Of a DNA stretch of 64,000 nt, positions 9,552-19,674 are shown in pieces (position 1 is the stretch's first letter; every line of letters starts with the position of its first letter). The stretch lies in the NCBI RefSeq assembly GCF_018343515.1, contig NZ_JAGYPD010000002.1, forward strand, positions 310,001-374,000, given 5' to 3'. Source of the DNA: Bacillus sp. FJAT-50079. Its GTDB lineage: Bacteria; Bacillota; Bacilli; Bacillales; Bacillaceae_C. The position numbers were made by a program, and so were the translations under genes. The notes below the pieces were generated by a model. That model was not told the DNA's origin. It ran no database searches and saw only the letters and a list, made by a program, of their open reading frames with translations.

Positions 9552-9821
9552 CTATTCTTGACTACCAACGAAGTGAGCGATTTCTTCTACATCGATTATT
9601 ACAATCGTATCATTGACTTCTCTTTCATTTACTGGATAAAAATGTTCATTACGAACGATCGTTCTTTTCACATTAATTACTTCAGTTGGATAAATGTTTC
9701 TTACGATAGTTTTGTTCGTTCTAGTATTTACAACTCTTTCAGTAGGATGCACGATTACATTGTCACTATTTCCATTGCATCCACGGCTCCATAAACCAGC
9801 CACATTCTCGTTAAAGAACAT
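9552..9821 (-). CDS. CotD-like spore coat protein
   Basis: Probably an inner spore coat protein of the CotD family. The central part follows the CotD pattern: IVHPT, then TIVRNIYPTEVINV, then NEHFYP. It lacks the His and Cys richness of B. subtilis CotD and has an acidic C-terminal tail. I chose ATG 9821 (89 residues) because AGAGGTG lies 6-7 bases upstream. The GTG three codons earlier is part of that SD. It is a single gene with no close neighbours. Confidence 0.68.
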   Translation of the reverse strand: MFFNENVAGLWSRGCNGNSDNVIVHPTERVVNTRTNKTIVRNIYPTEVINVKRTIVRNEHFYPVNEREVNDTIVIIDVEEIAHFVGSQE

Positions 9822-10050
9822 ATTTTTCACCTCTTGTCCTACCTTTTATGCTGAAATGTAGGACAAGTCTTACGTATATCGATTAATTTATATACCAAAT
9901 ATAATTACAAACGGACATTAAACTAGTGATTTTCAACATATATATGATTGCTAGTCATAATCTAAACATTTTCTAATTAGTTGGTTGAATCGAATATTTT
10001 TCCAAAATAGGTGAAGTATATTATTAAAATAATGAAGGAGCCTACTACTT

Positions 10051-10485
10051 ATGAAGAGCGACATCATCAAAGAACTTAATACCTTTCTAGAAGGAAACTA
10101 TATGGCTATACATGCATATGAAAAATACATTCACCAAGTCAACGATTCTGATATAAAACAAACACTCCAAAATATTCAGCAGAACCACAAGCGGCATGCG
10201 GCAATGATTGCCGAACGAATACAAAATCTTAACGGAATACCAGTTGATGGCGTTGGAATCAAAGGAACAATGGCTGTACTTGTTAATAAACTCAAAGGTT
10301 CTTCCAACGACCCTACTTTTATTTTAAGAGATGCACTAGAAGGAGAAAATAAAGGTATCGAAATTTCTAAAAAGCTTGTTGATGGCGACTTAGATCCTGA
10401 AAGCTTAGCACTTGTCCAAAAAGTTTTGACATACGATCAAAAGCATATTAAGTTACTAGACGAATTAATCGCACAAAAAAGATAA
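10051..10485 (+). CDS. DUF2383 ferritin-like four-helix-bundle protein
   Basis: A 144-residue predicted ferritin-fold protein. Candidate metal ligands occur in four helices: EGNYMAIHAYEKY, QNHKRHAAMI, EGENKGIEI and DQKHIKLLDE. Family members (DUF2383) have no settled function; in sporeformers some are linked to stress or the spore. AAGGAG lies 11 bases before the ATG. It converges on mutL with a shared bidirectional terminator. Confidence 0.78.
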   Translation: MKSDIIKELNTFLEGNYMAIHAYEKYIHQVNDSDIKQTLQNIQQNHKRHAAMIAERIQNLNGIPVDGVGIKGTMAVLVNKLKGSSNDPTFILRDALEGENKGIEISKKLVDGDLDPESLALVQKVLTYDQKHIKLLDELIAQKR

Positions 10486-10535
10486 GATTACCTTATAGTA
10501 TTAATTCTTAACAAGTTACCCATCAAATCATTATA

Positions 10536-10588
10536 AAAAAACAACAACGTGAAAATCTATATTCAAGGTTTTCACGTTGTTGTTTTTC
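10536..10588. terminator. Bidirectional terminator between the DUF2383 gene and mutL
   Basis: A perfect 15-bp stem (10541-10555 with 10569-10583, ACAACAACGTGAAAA and its complement) has an A-run on its left and a T-run on its right. It can stop both convergent transcripts. Confidence 0.88.
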
Positions 10589-12452
10589 ACATGATTCGTT
10601 TAAACATTTTCTCCATTTCACTTACCGAATAATGGATGATGATTGGACGTCCATGTGGGCATGTAAATGGATCATTCGTATGACGCAGCTCATCCAGTAA
10701 TGCTTGGATTTCGTCGTTTCGCAAATGGTGGTTCGCTTTAATTGCGGCTTTGCAGCTCATCATGATCGCCGCTTCTTCTCGTAGTTTTTTAATATCAACT
10801 TTATTCATATCAATTAATTGTTCGATCATACTTTCAATGATTTCTTGCTCTTGTCCCGCTGGTAGCCATTGTGGGTGCGAACGAACAACATAGCTGTTCA
10901 TGCCAAATTCCTCTAAAAAGACGCCTACTCGTTCAAGTTCCGCCTTATATTCTTCTATTTTCATACATTCATCATGAGAGAATTGTAATGTAAGTGGAAC
11001 GAGCAGCTCTTGCAGTTCGTTTTCTACTTTTCCGACTTTTTCCTTGTAAAATTCATAGTTAATTCGTTCTTGTGCTGCGTGTTGATCAATCATATAAAGC
11101 CCATTTTCATTTTGTGCAAAAATATACGTTCCATGCATTTGGCCGATCGGATACATTTGCGGAATTCGCGGCTCTGGCTTCACAAATTCTTGAGGTTGAT
11201 TGTCTTCTTCCTCTAGCGTTTCGATTTGTGGCATTGGTGGAGCAAGCTCCGGTTCTTTCGTAATGAAAGTTACAGGTTCCTCCGGTTCAGGATCCGGCTC
11301 ATACAATGTTCTCATTTTCTCTACTGGCAGAAGTGTTTCTCTTTTGAATGTTGGTGTATACTCAATTCGGTTTTTCTGTTTCTCAGCATTGTTTTCAAGC
11401 TGCAAACTTGTTTGCTCTGAAGATGCAACTGTTTTTTTCTTAGGTGCGGTCCCTTCAGGAATTAATACTTGCTTCTTAAATGCCGCTTGGATTTCTGATG
11501 TGATCAATTCTTGCACTTCTTTTTCCTTACTTAATCTTACTTCTAGTTTTGCTGGATGAACATTGACATCGACGAGCAATGGATCCATTTGAATGGAAAT
11601 AAGAGCAATTGGAAAGCGCCCGATCGGCAACAATGTATGATAGCCATCCGTAATCGCTTTGATTAGCGAGTAGTTTTTTACAAAGCGGCCATTGAGCATC
11701 GTTGACACGTAATTTCTCGATGCTCGTGTCACTTCTGGCAAGGCAATATAACCGCTTAAATGGAAATCAAGCGACTGTGCTTCAACTGGAATCATCTTTT
11801 TTGCAATGTTCACCCCATAAATAGCAGCAAGTACTTGTTGAATATTTCCATTTCCCGTTGTCTGCAGCAGGAGACGTTGATTATGACGAAGGCGAAAGGA
11901 AATCGTCGGGTGTGAAAGTGCCAATCGGTTGATCATATCGGATATATGGCCGATTTCCGTATTTAATGATTTCATATATTTTAGCCGTGCTGGTGTATTA
12001 AAAAATAAATTCGTTATCGTAATATCTGTCCCTGTTCTCCCAGCTGCCTTTTCGTGGACGGCGACTTTTCCGCCTTCTAGCACTAATCTGGTCCCGTTTT
12101 CACCTGAACGAGCAGAAATGAGTTCGAGCTTCGAGACGGAGGCGATACTCGGAAGCGCTTCGCCTCGAAACCCTAATGTTCGAATTCGGAATAAATCATG
12201 CTCGTTTTTTATTTTACTCGTCGCATGCCGCTTGAATGCAGAAAGGACGTCTTCCTCTCGAATTCCTTTGCCATTATCAATGACGCGAATTTTATTAAGT
12301 CCCGATTCCTCCACGTCAATTTCAATGATCGTACTATTCGCATCGATGGCATTTTCAACTAACTCTTTGACGACAGAGGCAGGACGTTCTACTACTTCTC
12401 CTGCGGCTATTTTATTTGATAGAGAATCATCTAATTCAATAATTTCGTGCAT
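10587..12452 (-). CDS. mutL: DNA mismatch repair endonuclease MutL
   Basis: Partner of MutS that nicks the new strand in methyl-independent mismatch repair. The N-terminal GHKL ATPase has [16 protein letters not shown] and [11 protein letters not shown] low-complexity acidic linker covers about residues 335-430. The C-terminal endonuclease domain has [12 protein letters not shown], the metal motif of nicking MutL proteins, and CPHGRP near the end. At 621 residues it is close to B. subtilis MutL. It lies 24 bases after mutS. Confidence 0.97.
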   Translation of the reverse strand: MHEIIELDDSLSNKIAAGEVVERPASVVKELVENAIDANSTIIEIDVEESGLNKIRVIDNGKGIREEDVLSAFKRHATSKIKNEHDLFRIRTLGFRGEALPSIASVSKLELISARSGENGTRLVLEGGKVAVHEKAAGRTGTDITITNLFFNTPARLKYMKSLNTEIGHISDMINRLALSHPTISFRLRHNQRLLLQTTGNGNIQQVLAAIYGVNIAKKMIPVEAQSLDFHLSGYIALPEVTRASRNYVSTMLNGRFVKNYSLIKAITDGYHTLLPIGRFPIALISIQMDPLLVDVNVHPAKLEVRLSKEKEVQELITSEIQAAFKKQVLIPEGTAPKKKTVASSEQTSLQLENNAEKQKNRIEYTPTFKRETLLPVEKMRTLYEPDPEPEEPVTFITKEPELAPPMPQIETLEEEDNQPQEFVKPEPRIPQMYPIGQMHGTYIFAQNENGLYMIDQHAAQERINYEFYKEKVGKVENELQELLVPLTLQFSHDECMKIEEYKAELERVGVFLEEFGMNSYVVRSHPQWLPAGQEQEIIESMIEQLIDMNKVDIKKLREEAAIMMSCKAAIKANHHLRNDEIQALLDELRHTNDPFTCPHGRPIIIHYSVSEMEKMFKRIM

Positions 12453-12476
12453 CGTTCCGTCCCCCTCTACGCATCA

Positions 12477-15053
12477 TTACTTTCTTAATTTGGTTTGTAA
12501 TTCGTATAAGACGTTCATCGCCTGAAGTGGATTCATATCAAGGATGTTTAAATCCAATAACTCAGCTGCAATTTTATCCGCCTTACTATTTTCTGTTTTT
12601 TTCACAGGTGCTTCGGCGAAGAAAGCAAGTTGCTCTGTGCTTGGATGACTAGTTACTTTGACCGACTTTTTAGCATTTTCCGTTTCTAGCGCCTCTAAAA
12701 TAACCGTTGCACGTTCAATTAATTCTGTTGGAAGTTCAGCCAGCTCGGCAACATGGATCCCATAACTTTTATCGGCAGGTCCGTTTTTAATTTTATGAAG
12801 AAAAACGAGCTTACCATTTTGTTCAATCGCACTTACATGGATATTGATTAACTGATCGAGTTCTTTTTCTAATGCTGTTAATTCATGATAATGAGTTGAA
12901 AACAATGTTTTAGCACCAATCCGATCGTGAATGTATTCAATGATTGCTTGGGCTAATGCCATTCCATCATACGTCGATGTTCCGCGACCAATTTCATCGA
13001 ATAAAATGAGACTGTTTTTTGTCGCGTATGTGATCGCATTTTTTGCTTCAAGCATTTCCACCATAAATGTACTTTGACCAGAGATTAAATCATCGGCAGC
13101 ACCAATTCTTGTAAACACTTGATCAAAAATCGGTAAATTGGCTTTAGAGGCGGGTACGAAGCAGCCAATTTGCGCCATAATTGCTGTTAAAGCGATTTGT
13201 CTCATATACGTACTTTTTCCCGACATATTCGGTCCTGTAATGAGCATCATTTCTTTCGTGTCGTCCATATAACAATCATTCGGTACATATTCTTGGGAAC
13301 CCATTACTTTTTCAACGACAGGGTGTCTGCCATTCTCTACATTCAGTTCTCTTGTTGAATTGAAATTTGGGCGTGAATAATGTCTTGTTTCACTAACGGT
13401 CGCAAAGCTTTGGTATACATCAAGCTCACTAATGATTTTCGCTGCTTTTTGCAGGCGCGGGATATACTCTTTTACTGATTCTCTTATTTGAATAAATAAT
13501 TCATATTCCAGTTCGATCGACTTCTCATCCGCTTGAAGAATAAGTGACTCTTTTTCTTTTAATTCTGGAGTAATATATCGTTCCGCATTCGTTAATGTTT
13601 GCTTACGTTCATAGCGACCTTCTTCGAGAAGGTGAACATTCGCCCTTGTTACTTCAATATAGTAGCCAAACACTCGGTTGTAGCCGACCTTTAGCGATTT
13701 AATCCCTGTTTTTTCACGCTCTTCACGTTCTAATTCTGCTATCCAGCTTTTCCCGTTTCGGCTCGCGTCTCGGAATGTATCTAAATCAGAGTCAAAGCCA
13801 TCTTTAATGATTCCTCCTTCTTTCACCGTAATCGGAGGATTGTCCATAATTGCGCGTTCTAGTAAATCGGTTAGCTGTTCACAAGGATCTAATTGATTGG
13901 CTAGTGTTGCGGCTTGTTGATCGCCGAGCTGTAAAACCGTCTGGCGAATCGCGGGTAGTTGTAGGAGTGATTTTTTTAATTGAATAAAGTCCCTCGCATT
14001 TGCATTTCCAAATGCGACTCGGCCCGCAAGCCTTTCAAGATCATACACTTCTTTTAGTAATTCACGGAGTTCATGGCGTTCAAAATAATGGTCGATCATC
14101 GTTTTCACAATTTGATGACGCCTTTCGATCATCGATTGCTGAATAAGCGGCCGGTCGATCCATTGTTTCAACATCCTTCCACCCATTGCCGTCGATGTCT
14201 CATCAAGTAACCAAATCAATGTTCCTTTATTGCCTTTGCCGCGGATCGGCTCGGTCAATTCAAGATTTCGTTTCGAGTAGAAATCAATTTTCATATATTG
14301 ATTGATTTCGTACAACGAAAATGGCTGTAAATGGTCCAAGCTTCGTTTTTGCGTTTTCAATAAATAGTGAAGCAAGCGTTGAACAGCCGTTTGTAAAAAT
14401 TCCTCTTTAATATCATTTAGCACATCTGGAAATTGTGAATGGCTTTCCGTGCTTTCTTCATAAGAGATCACTGCACGGCAACGTTCTTCGATCATTTTTA
14501 TAACCGCTGAAGATAGCTTAGGATCAACAATAATCTCCTTTGCTCCAATAATTGACAGTTCATTTAATAATACGTCTTCCGTTCCAGCTAAAAGCGTCGC
14601 TTTACTTTCCCCTGTCGATAGATCGGTGTAGGCAATCGCAAATTGATTCGTTTCATCGATCGTAATCGCCGCAATATAATTATTTTCCTTCTCTTGCAGC
14701 CCTTTCCCCTCCATCACGGTCCCCGGGGTAATTAATTGAACGACTTCTCGACGGACGACTCCTTTTGCACTTGCCGGATCTTCCGTTTGTTCACAAATCG
14801 CTACTTTATAACCTTTTTGAATCAATTGTTCAATATAGTTTGCTGCAGAATGGTGGGGAACGCCACACATCGGAATTCGTTCCTCTGTGCCGCCTTGTCT
14901 GCTTGTAAGTGTAATTTCAAGCTCCTTAGAAGCTTTTAATGCATCTTCAAAAAACAATTCGTAAAAATCACCGAGACGAAAAAATAAAAAGGCATCTTGA
15001 TACTCTGCCTTTACACGTAAATATTGTTGGATCATTGGCGTATACTGTTGCAT
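12477..15053 (-). CDS. mutS: DNA mismatch recognition ATPase MutS
   Basis: Binds mispaired bases and recruits MutL. The mismatch-reading motif is in [11 protein letters not shown] near the N-terminus. The C-terminal ATPase has Walker [10 protein letters not shown], Walker [14 protein letters not shown] and the STHYHELT motif. ATG 15053 follows AAAGGAAAG and gives 858 residues, the B. subtilis length. The 11-codon longer frame enters a dispersed repeat and was rejected. First gene of the mutS-mutL pair. Confidence 0.97.
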   Translation of the reverse strand: MQQYTPMIQQYLRVKAEYQDAFLFFRLGDFYELFFEDALKASKELEITLTSRQGGTEERIPMCGVPHHSAANYIEQLIQKGYKVAICEQTEDPASAKGVVRREVVQLITPGTVMEGKGLQEKENNYIAAITIDETNQFAIAYTDLSTGESKATLLAGTEDVLLNELSIIGAKEIIVDPKLSSAVIKMIEERCRAVISYEESTESHSQFPDVLNDIKEEFLQTAVQRLLHYLLKTQKRSLDHLQPFSLYEINQYMKIDFYSKRNLELTEPIRGKGNKGTLIWLLDETSTAMGGRMLKQWIDRPLIQQSMIERRHQIVKTMIDHYFERHELRELLKEVYDLERLAGRVAFGNANARDFIQLKKSLLQLPAIRQTVLQLGDQQAATLANQLDPCEQLTDLLERAIMDNPPITVKEGGIIKDGFDSDLDTFRDASRNGKSWIAELEREEREKTGIKSLKVGYNRVFGYYIEVTRANVHLLEEGRYERKQTLTNAERYITPELKEKESLILQADEKSIELEYELFIQIRESVKEYIPRLQKAAKIISELDVYQSFATVSETRHYSRPNFNSTRELNVENGRHPVVEKVMGSQEYVPNDCYMDDTKEMMLITGPNMSGKSTYMRQIALTAIMAQIGCFVPASKANLPIFDQVFTRIGAADDLISGQSTFMVEMLEAKNAITYATKNSLILFDEIGRGTSTYDGMALAQAIIEYIHDRIGAKTLFSTHYHELTALEKELDQLINIHVSAIEQNGKLVFLHKIKNGPADKSYGIHVAELAELPTELIERATVILEALETENAKKSVKVTSHPSTEQLAFFAEAPVKKTENSKADKIAAELLDLNILDMNPLQAMNVLYELQTKLRK

Positions 15054-15070
15054 ATGTAACTTTCCTTTCC

Positions 15071-15187
15071 GATAAGAAAAGCGCAAGCACCTTGTTCAGC
15101 CCCAACAAGTACAATATATGGGTCTCTAGTGCCAAGACACACAGAGTAATGTGAGTTGTGAACTCGATTAGTTTGGCACTTGCGCTA
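15071..15187. repeat. Short inverted-repeat element upstream of mutS (family A relative)
   Basis: About 117 bases bounded by AGCGCAAGCACC on the left (15073-15084) and TTTGGCACTTGCGCT on the right (15173-15187), which are near-complementary. The left end matches the start of the 5.5 kb and 62.5 kb repeats. It lies between cotE and mutS, 20 bases above the mutS start, and must overlap or sit next to the mutS leader. Confidence 0.65.
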
Positions 15188-15243
15188 AACATTCTAAAAA
15201 CTGTAACCCGATTATATCATAAGTTCGTTAGCTTAAACCAAAC

Positions 15244-15269
15244 AAAAAATGGGAAGCAGTTGCTTCCCA
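15244..15269 (-). terminator. Terminator after cotE
   Basis: The perfect stem TGGGAAGCA/TGCTTCCCA (15250-15258 with 15261-15269) is followed by TTTTTTG on the minus strand. Confidence 0.88.
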
Positions 15270-15273
15270 GGGT

Positions 15274-15822
15274 TTAATCTTTTTCATGAGCGACAAGGAA
15301 ATCAGGGTTAATTTCCTCAAACTCACGATCGTCAAGTTCGTCGCCAAACTCTTCATCGTCATCACATGTGCATTTGCCTTCATGAATGGCGACACATACT
15401 TTCGTTTCGCCAATCACTTCAACAATAAATTCACGCTCTGTGCTTACGAGAATTTTATTACCTTTTTTGGAAATAATCGCTTCGACACAATTAGGCTGTT
15501 GAAGAACCCTTGTTGCGACTTGTTTGTCATCTAAACAATCTGGATCCTGATATTTTAGTTTGATTACATCTTTATATTCAATTCTTTCAGTGGCCACAGA
15601 TGTTTTAGAATTATCATGATGGGAAAACCAAACATTAATATCAAACGAACCACTAACTTCGACAGTTTTGCCTACTTTTCGCGCCTCGTATTTATGATTG
15701 ATAATCCAGCAGCCTAAAATGCTCGAAGGTTGGAACTGTGGGGTGATCGCATGATTAGATTGCGTAAATTTACGCCCCTTAGCCACGACCGCTTTCGTAA
15801 TAATCTCTCTATATTCTGCCAT
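15274..15822 (-). CDS. cotE: Outer spore coat morphogenetic protein CotE
   Basis: Organises assembly of the outer spore coat in the mother cell. The 182 residues match B. subtilis CotE throughout: the start [20 protein letters not shown], the [11 protein letters not shown] segment, the [10 protein letters not shown] strand, and an acidic C-terminal tail ([15 protein letters not shown]). GGAGGG precedes the ATG. It lies between ricA and mutS as in B. subtilis, although a dispersed repeat separates it from mutS. Confidence 0.97.
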   Translation of the reverse strand: MAEYREIITKAVVAKGRKFTQSNHAITPQFQPSSILGCWIINHKYEARKVGKTVEVSGSFDINVWFSHHDNSKTSVATERIEYKDVIKLKYQDPDCLDDKQVATRVLQQPNCVEAIISKKGNKILVSTEREFIVEVIGETKVCVAIHEGKCTCDDDEEFGDELDDREFEEINPDFLVAHEKD

Positions 15823-15904
15823 TCGAGCGAACCCTCCTCATTCATTTTCTCTGTATCCTATGCATTCACCTAGACTAGTGTGCCACTCGGAAAAAGAACA
15901 AATA

Positions 15905-15940
15905 AAAAAAGCGCTAGGCGCCTGGAACTCAGCTAACATC
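15905..15940. repeat. Truncated repeat end (AAAAAGCGCTAGGCGCCTGGA)
   Basis: A fragment of about 35 bases, with the GCGCT and GGCGCC blocks that resemble one end of the family A repeats. It lies between cotE and ricA. Confidence 0.4.
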
Positions 15941-15985
15941 ATTATGCAGTTATTAATAGGCTAAACTTTTTTCATTTCTAAACAT

Positions 15986-16023
15986 CAAAAAAGCTAACTC
16001 ATTTTTTAACTTGAGTTAGCTTT
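15986..16023 (-). terminator. Terminator after ricA
   Basis: The stem AAAGCTAACTCA/TGAGTTAGCTTT (about 15989-16001 with 16012-16023) is followed by a T-run on the minus strand. Confidence 0.85.
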
Positions 16024-16034
16024 CTATAATGTAA

Positions 16035-16463
16035 TTATACGCAGCTTGTTGGGCTGTTTTTAATCTTCGAGCCAGTTTCGCCAGAAAGCATATCGCCGCC
16101 TGTTGATTGGATAATTTCATCGGTTACTTTATTGGAAATCGCTGAAGTGACTAATTGAAGCAAGTCATTGACGTCCACTTGAGATTGCTTAAATTCTTGG
16201 ACGATTGGAATCTCGTCTAATTCCTTCTCTAAGTTTTCAATTTTCGCTTCCACTAAATTTAATGCACGTTCTTTATCGTAATGTTGGAAATTGACTGCTT
16301 GTTTTTGCAAACTTTTAATGCTTGCAATCATTTCTCTTACTTTTTGATTTTCATTAATTTGTGCTTCTGCACGCTTGAAGAAATCGACTTCTTCCGTTTC
16401 TGCAATCATCTTTGCAAGCTCGCGAGCTTTTTCAACAATATCATCTTTTGTATATTTCCCCAT
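16035..16463 (-). CDS. ricA: RicA (YmcA), subunit of the RicAFT RNA-maturation complex
   Basis: With RicF (YlbF) and RicT (YaaT) it binds RNase Y and steers mRNA processing, sporulation, competence and biofilm formation. The 142-residue, mostly helical protein matches YmcA in length and sequence (MGKYTKDDIVEKARELAKMI). Its only cysteine is residue 141, which fits the C-terminal RicA cysteine I recall being described as an Fe-S ligand of the complex. Its ATG directly follows the miaB stop codon. RNase Y itself is encoded at 45936-47495. Confidence 0.93.
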   Translation of the reverse strand: MGKYTKDDIVEKARELAKMIAETEEVDFFKRAEAQINENQKVREMIASIKSLQKQAVNFQHYDKERALNLVEAKIENLEKELDEIPIVQEFKQSQVDVNDLLQLVTSAISNKVTDEIIQSTGGDMLSGETGSKIKNSPTSCV

Positions 16464-17996
16464 TTATACCACCTCAGTTGTTTCTTCTATTTCAACCATT
16501 TCCCCATCTAATGTCCATGTTTTTGAACCGGTAATTTTCACTTGGACTAATTGACCAATTACATGTTTAGGTCCAACAAAGTTCACTAATTTATTTTCAC
16601 GTGTGTATCCAGAGAGGACATCTGGGTTATTTTTACTTTCGCCTTCTACAAGTACTTCAACTACTTTTCCTTCGTACTTGCTCATCGCCTCACGTGACAT
16701 ATCGTTCACAAGTGTATTTAAGCGCTGTAAACGTTCCTTCTTCACTTCCATCGGAATATTATCCTTCATTTTTGCAGCTGGCGTGCCATCCCTTGGTGAA
16801 TAAATGAATGTATACGCAATATCAAAGCCGACTTCACGGTATAATGACATCGTTTCTTCAAATTGCTCATCTGTTTCATTCGGGAAACCAACAATAATAT
16901 CTGTCGTTAACACAACATCCGGAATCGCCGCCTTAATTTTACGCACAAGCTCAAGATATTGCTCTCTCGTATATTTACGTGCCATGATTTTTAAAATATC
17001 ACTTGAACCTGATTGAACAGGTAAATGAATATGCTCAACAAGATTGCCTTTTTTAGCAAGCACTTCAATAAGATGATCGTCAAAATCACGCGGATGACTC
17101 GTCGTAAAGCGAATTCTCGCAATATCGATCTTTCTTAAATCATCCATTAAGTCACCTAGGCGATAATCCATATCTTCAAAGTCTTTTCCATAAGCGTTAA
17201 CGTTCTGGCCGAGTAATGTGACCTCTTTATAGCCTTGAGCAGCAAGATGACGTACTTCTTGGATGATATCTTCCGGACGTCTGCTTCGCTCTTTCCCGCG
17301 TGTATAAGGGACGATGCAGTACGTACAAAACTTATCACACCCATACATAATGTTCACCCATGCTTTAATATTGCCGCGGCGAACTTTTGGAAGATTTTCA
17401 ATGACATCTCCCTCTTTTGACCACACTTCAACGACCATTTCTTTCGACATATATGCTTCCGTTAAAATTTGCGGAAGTCGATGAATATTATGTGTACCAA
17501 AGATCATATCGACAAACTGATGCTTTTCTAAAATTCGATTGACGACCGATTCTTCTTGGGACATACAGCCACATACACCAATTAAAAGATCAGGGCGCTC
17601 AAGCTTAAGCGGCTTTAAATGGCCTAATTCACCAAATACCCGATTTTCAGCGTTTTCACGAATCGCACATGTATTTAATAGAATAACATCTGCAGTTTCC
17701 ACGGAATCAGTCGGCTTGTAGCCCAGTTCCATGAATATTCCCGCCATGACTTCTGTATCATGTTCGTTCATTTGACAGCCATACGTTTGAATGTAAAAAT
17801 TCCGGCCTTCCCCCATATTTAAAAACTCTTCTGGAATTTGGAAATCTTTAAACTTGACTTCTTCTTTTCCTCGTCTTTTCGCATCTTTTAAAGAAGGTGG
17901 AGTGTAAACGGTTTGAAAATATTTACTATAATCTTTTTCTGGTTTTGAAGTTGTGCTTGTAATTTGTTGACTTTCTAAACGCTGTTTCTCGTTCAT
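16464..17996 (-). CDS. miaB: tRNA-2-methylthio-N6-dimethylallyladenosine synthase MiaB
   Basis: Radical-SAM methylthiotransferase acting on i6A37 made by MiaA. An N-terminal UPF0004 domain carries three cluster cysteines ([22 protein letters not shown]). The radical SAM motif is CDKFCTYC, and a C-terminal TRAM domain follows. ATG 17996 lies 6-7 bases after AAGGGG and gives 510 residues. Upstream, instead of kbl and tdh as in B. subtilis, comes the accessory block. Confidence 0.96.
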   Translation of the reverse strand: MNEKQRLESQQITSTTSKPEKDYSKYFQTVYTPPSLKDAKRRGKEEVKFKDFQIPEEFLNMGEGRNFYIQTYGCQMNEHDTEVMAGIFMELGYKPTDSVETADVILLNTCAIRENAENRVFGELGHLKPLKLERPDLLIGVCGCMSQEESVVNRILEKHQFVDMIFGTHNIHRLPQILTEAYMSKEMVVEVWSKEGDVIENLPKVRRGNIKAWVNIMYGCDKFCTYCIVPYTRGKERSRRPEDIIQEVRHLAAQGYKEVTLLGQNVNAYGKDFEDMDYRLGDLMDDLRKIDIARIRFTTSHPRDFDDHLIEVLAKKGNLVEHIHLPVQSGSSDILKIMARKYTREQYLELVRKIKAAIPDVVLTTDIIVGFPNETDEQFEETMSLYREVGFDIAYTFIYSPRDGTPAAKMKDNIPMEVKKERLQRLNTLVNDMSREAMSKYEGKVVEVLVEGESKNNPDVLSGYTRENKLVNFVGPKHVIGQLVQVKITGSKTWTLDGEMVEIEETTEVV

Positions 17997-18137
17997 GAAA
18001 ATCCCCTTTCTTTCTAAAAACAAAATCGATCATATCAAAATGCTCAATTTGTCCAAAATTATATCTATACAAAACATAATTATATCGTCTTTCAATTTTG
18101 AATACAACTGATCATCCGTTTTGTTGCATAAAGTTCG

Positions 18138-18168
18138 AAAAGACCTGTCAATATAATTTTGACAGGTC
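18138..18168. terminator. Terminator after the Mrr-like gene, possibly bidirectional
   Basis: The perfect 10-bp stem GACCTGTCAA/TTGACAGGTC (18142-18151 with 18159-18168) is followed by TTTTC on the minus strand and CATTTTC on the plus strand. Confidence 0.75.
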
Positions 18169-18221
18169 CATTTTCAAATCAAGCGAACGCTTCATGTCCA
18201 TTCAGGAATCGACTTCACGAT

Positions 18222-18689
18222 TTAATCTTGCTGTTCTTGGAGTCCTTCCAACCATAATTCAACAAGCGTTACTCCATCAATTAATTCCACGTTCAACCCT
18301 TCTTCATATTTACTTGTCGCTGGAGTAAATAAACTCGTTGTAACAACGTAGCCACCAATCGCATTCCTCTTCACTATATTCGAATGGATCAAAGCAATTG
18401 GGTCAATGGCCAAATCTTCTTTATGGCATTTCACTCGGCCTAAAAATTTGCCTTCTTTCGTATTATCTTCAAAACCAACTTCAAAATCTCCATTTGGTGG
18501 TAACCCCCACGTGACTCCTCCTCTAACCCGTTCAATAACATCATCTATAAAGTTTTTAAAAAACGGCGGATCTTCTTTAATGAAAGCAGAGGAGTATTCC
18601 GCCTCTTCATCTTCCTTCTTGAACCGAAAATATATACCCATTGCCAACGTCTTTTTTAACTCGTCACTTGCACTAAGCTGCTCATTCAT
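18222..18689 (-). CDS. Mrr-like PD-(D/E)XK restriction-endonuclease-fold protein
   Basis: A 155-residue protein whose second half resembles the Mrr catalytic domain: a GDFEVGFED stretch, the GRVKCHK strand in the place of the QxK motif, GGYVVTTSLFTPAT, and the closing VELIDGVTLVELW. Mrr enzymes cut methylated DNA, but this protein lacks a separate DNA-binding domain. The usual catalytic Asp region reads VGFED, so activity is uncertain. It starts 16 bases after the DUF1349 gene and the two are probably one transcript. The SD is weak. Confidence 0.55.
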   Translation of the reverse strand: MNEQLSASDELKKTLAMGIYFRFKKEDEEAEYSSAFIKEDPPFFKNFIDDVIERVRGGVTWGLPPNGDFEVGFEDNTKEGKFLGRVKCHKEDLAIDPIALIHSNIVKRNAIGGYVVTTSLFTPATSKYEEGLNVELIDGVTLVELWLEGLQEQQD

Positions 18690-18705
18690 TAACTCAAGAT
18701 GAAAT

Positions 18706-19341
18706 TTATTTTAAAAATACTTCGGTATCCTTATCAATGGTCTCTATTTTAATAAAGTGAAACTCAGGTTTATATCCTTCTCCTTGGGGACTGCAAGCAT
18801 AGATACCGACCTGAATTATTTCCTTTTTTTCAAAAAGGCAGGCCATTCTCATTAGATTCCATGAAAACCCATCTAGGGAGCTTTCAGCGTAAAATGTATT
18901 TTCTTTTTTTGTTATTCTATAATAAAGAAAATCTTGTTTTCCTGAAAATTTCTGACAAGACCAATCGGAATAACCTTGATTTGTTACAACTGCGCCTAAT
19001 CTGCTATCACTATCATTTAGATATTCAACAGATGTCTTTAACCAAGTATCACTCGACAATCGTACCATTAAGCCAGCCTGGTCATATAAATTTACTGGTT
19101 TGGATTTTACTTTAGTTGTTAATCTAAAGTCACCTCTCATTTCATAGAATAAAAAGTGTCCATTATCGACTTGAAAGTCATAATGAGTTTTTTGCCAAAA
19201 ATCCGTTCCCTTTTCAGCTTGAAAAATTAACTTTGATTCCTGACGATCAAGTTCCCACTCTTTAGGCGGGGAAAACCATCGTAATTGACTATTTAATTCA
19301 TTATTATTAAATTCTTCTATCAAAATAATGCTTTCGTTCAT
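18706..19341 (-). CDS. DUF1349 family protein (concanavalin-like fold)
   Basis: A 211-residue single-domain protein of the DUF1349 family, predicted to be a beta-sandwich related to lectins and glucanases. Landmarks are LRWFSPPKEWEL, FYEMRGDFRLTTKV, DQAGLMVR, WLKTSVEYLND, and YYRITKKENTFYAESSLDGFSW. No signal peptide. The function is not established; carbohydrate binding is only suggested by the fold. It is the first gene of a two-gene unit at the left edge of the accessory block. Confidence 0.75.
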   Translation of the reverse strand: MNESIILIEEFNNNELNSQLRWFSPPKEWELDRQESKLIFQAEKGTDFWQKTHYDFQVDNGHFLFYEMRGDFRLTTKVKSKPVNLYDQAGLMVRLSSDTWLKTSVEYLNDSDSRLGAVVTNQGYSDWSCQKFSGKQDFLYYRITKKENTFYAESSLDGFSWNLMRMACLFEKKEIIQVGIYACSPQGEGYKPEFHFIKIETIDKDTEVFLK

Positions 19342-19633
19342 AAGTTATCACCTTTGCTTATTATGAATTTTATAATTCTACTAGTTGCAGGCTTGCACTT
19401 TCAATTAAATTGACTAGAGCATTTTTTGTAACAATCTATCCAGAAGCAAATATCACATTATCTCCTCAGGATTTATTCTGGCTCTCCCCCCAAGCCAGAA
19501 TAATAATGGATATTCCAAACCTAAAATGGTTTCATTCTTATTTATTGGATGGGGTAACTGTGAACTCCCAGCGTCATTAAGCAATTATTTCTTATCCAAA
19601 CACATACAGTCAAAATTGACGTGGTACAAAGTT
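19342..19633. other. Intergenic region with an isolated stem-loop
   Basis: No gene is seen here. TTATTCTGGCT (19473-19483) and AGCCAGAATAA (19493-19503) form a perfect 11-bp stem around a CTCCCCCCA loop. On the minus strand the loop is TGGGGGGAG, which resembles an SD. No T-run follows, so it is not a standard terminator. It lies about 130 bases above the DUF1349 start. Confidence 0.5.
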
Positions 19634-19665
19634 AGAGCTTGAAAGAAATTATACTTTCAAGCTCT
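19634..19665 (-). terminator. Hairpin after the RbsB-like gene
   Basis: The perfect 12-bp stem AGAGCTTGAAAG/CTTTCAAGCTCT (19634-19645 with 19654-19665) lies 10 bases past the stop codon. The T-run is weak (AACTTTG). Confidence 0.65.
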
Positions 19666-19674
19666 CATTGTTTA

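Noticed and set aside
11200-11559. 119-codon plus-strand ORF inside mutL
   Set aside because: It is the Ser-rich shadow of the acidic linker of MutL on the opposite strand.
14939-15192. Small ORFs on both strands across the mutS start and its upstream repeat
   Set aside because: They overlap mutS and the inverted-repeat element and have no recognisable product.
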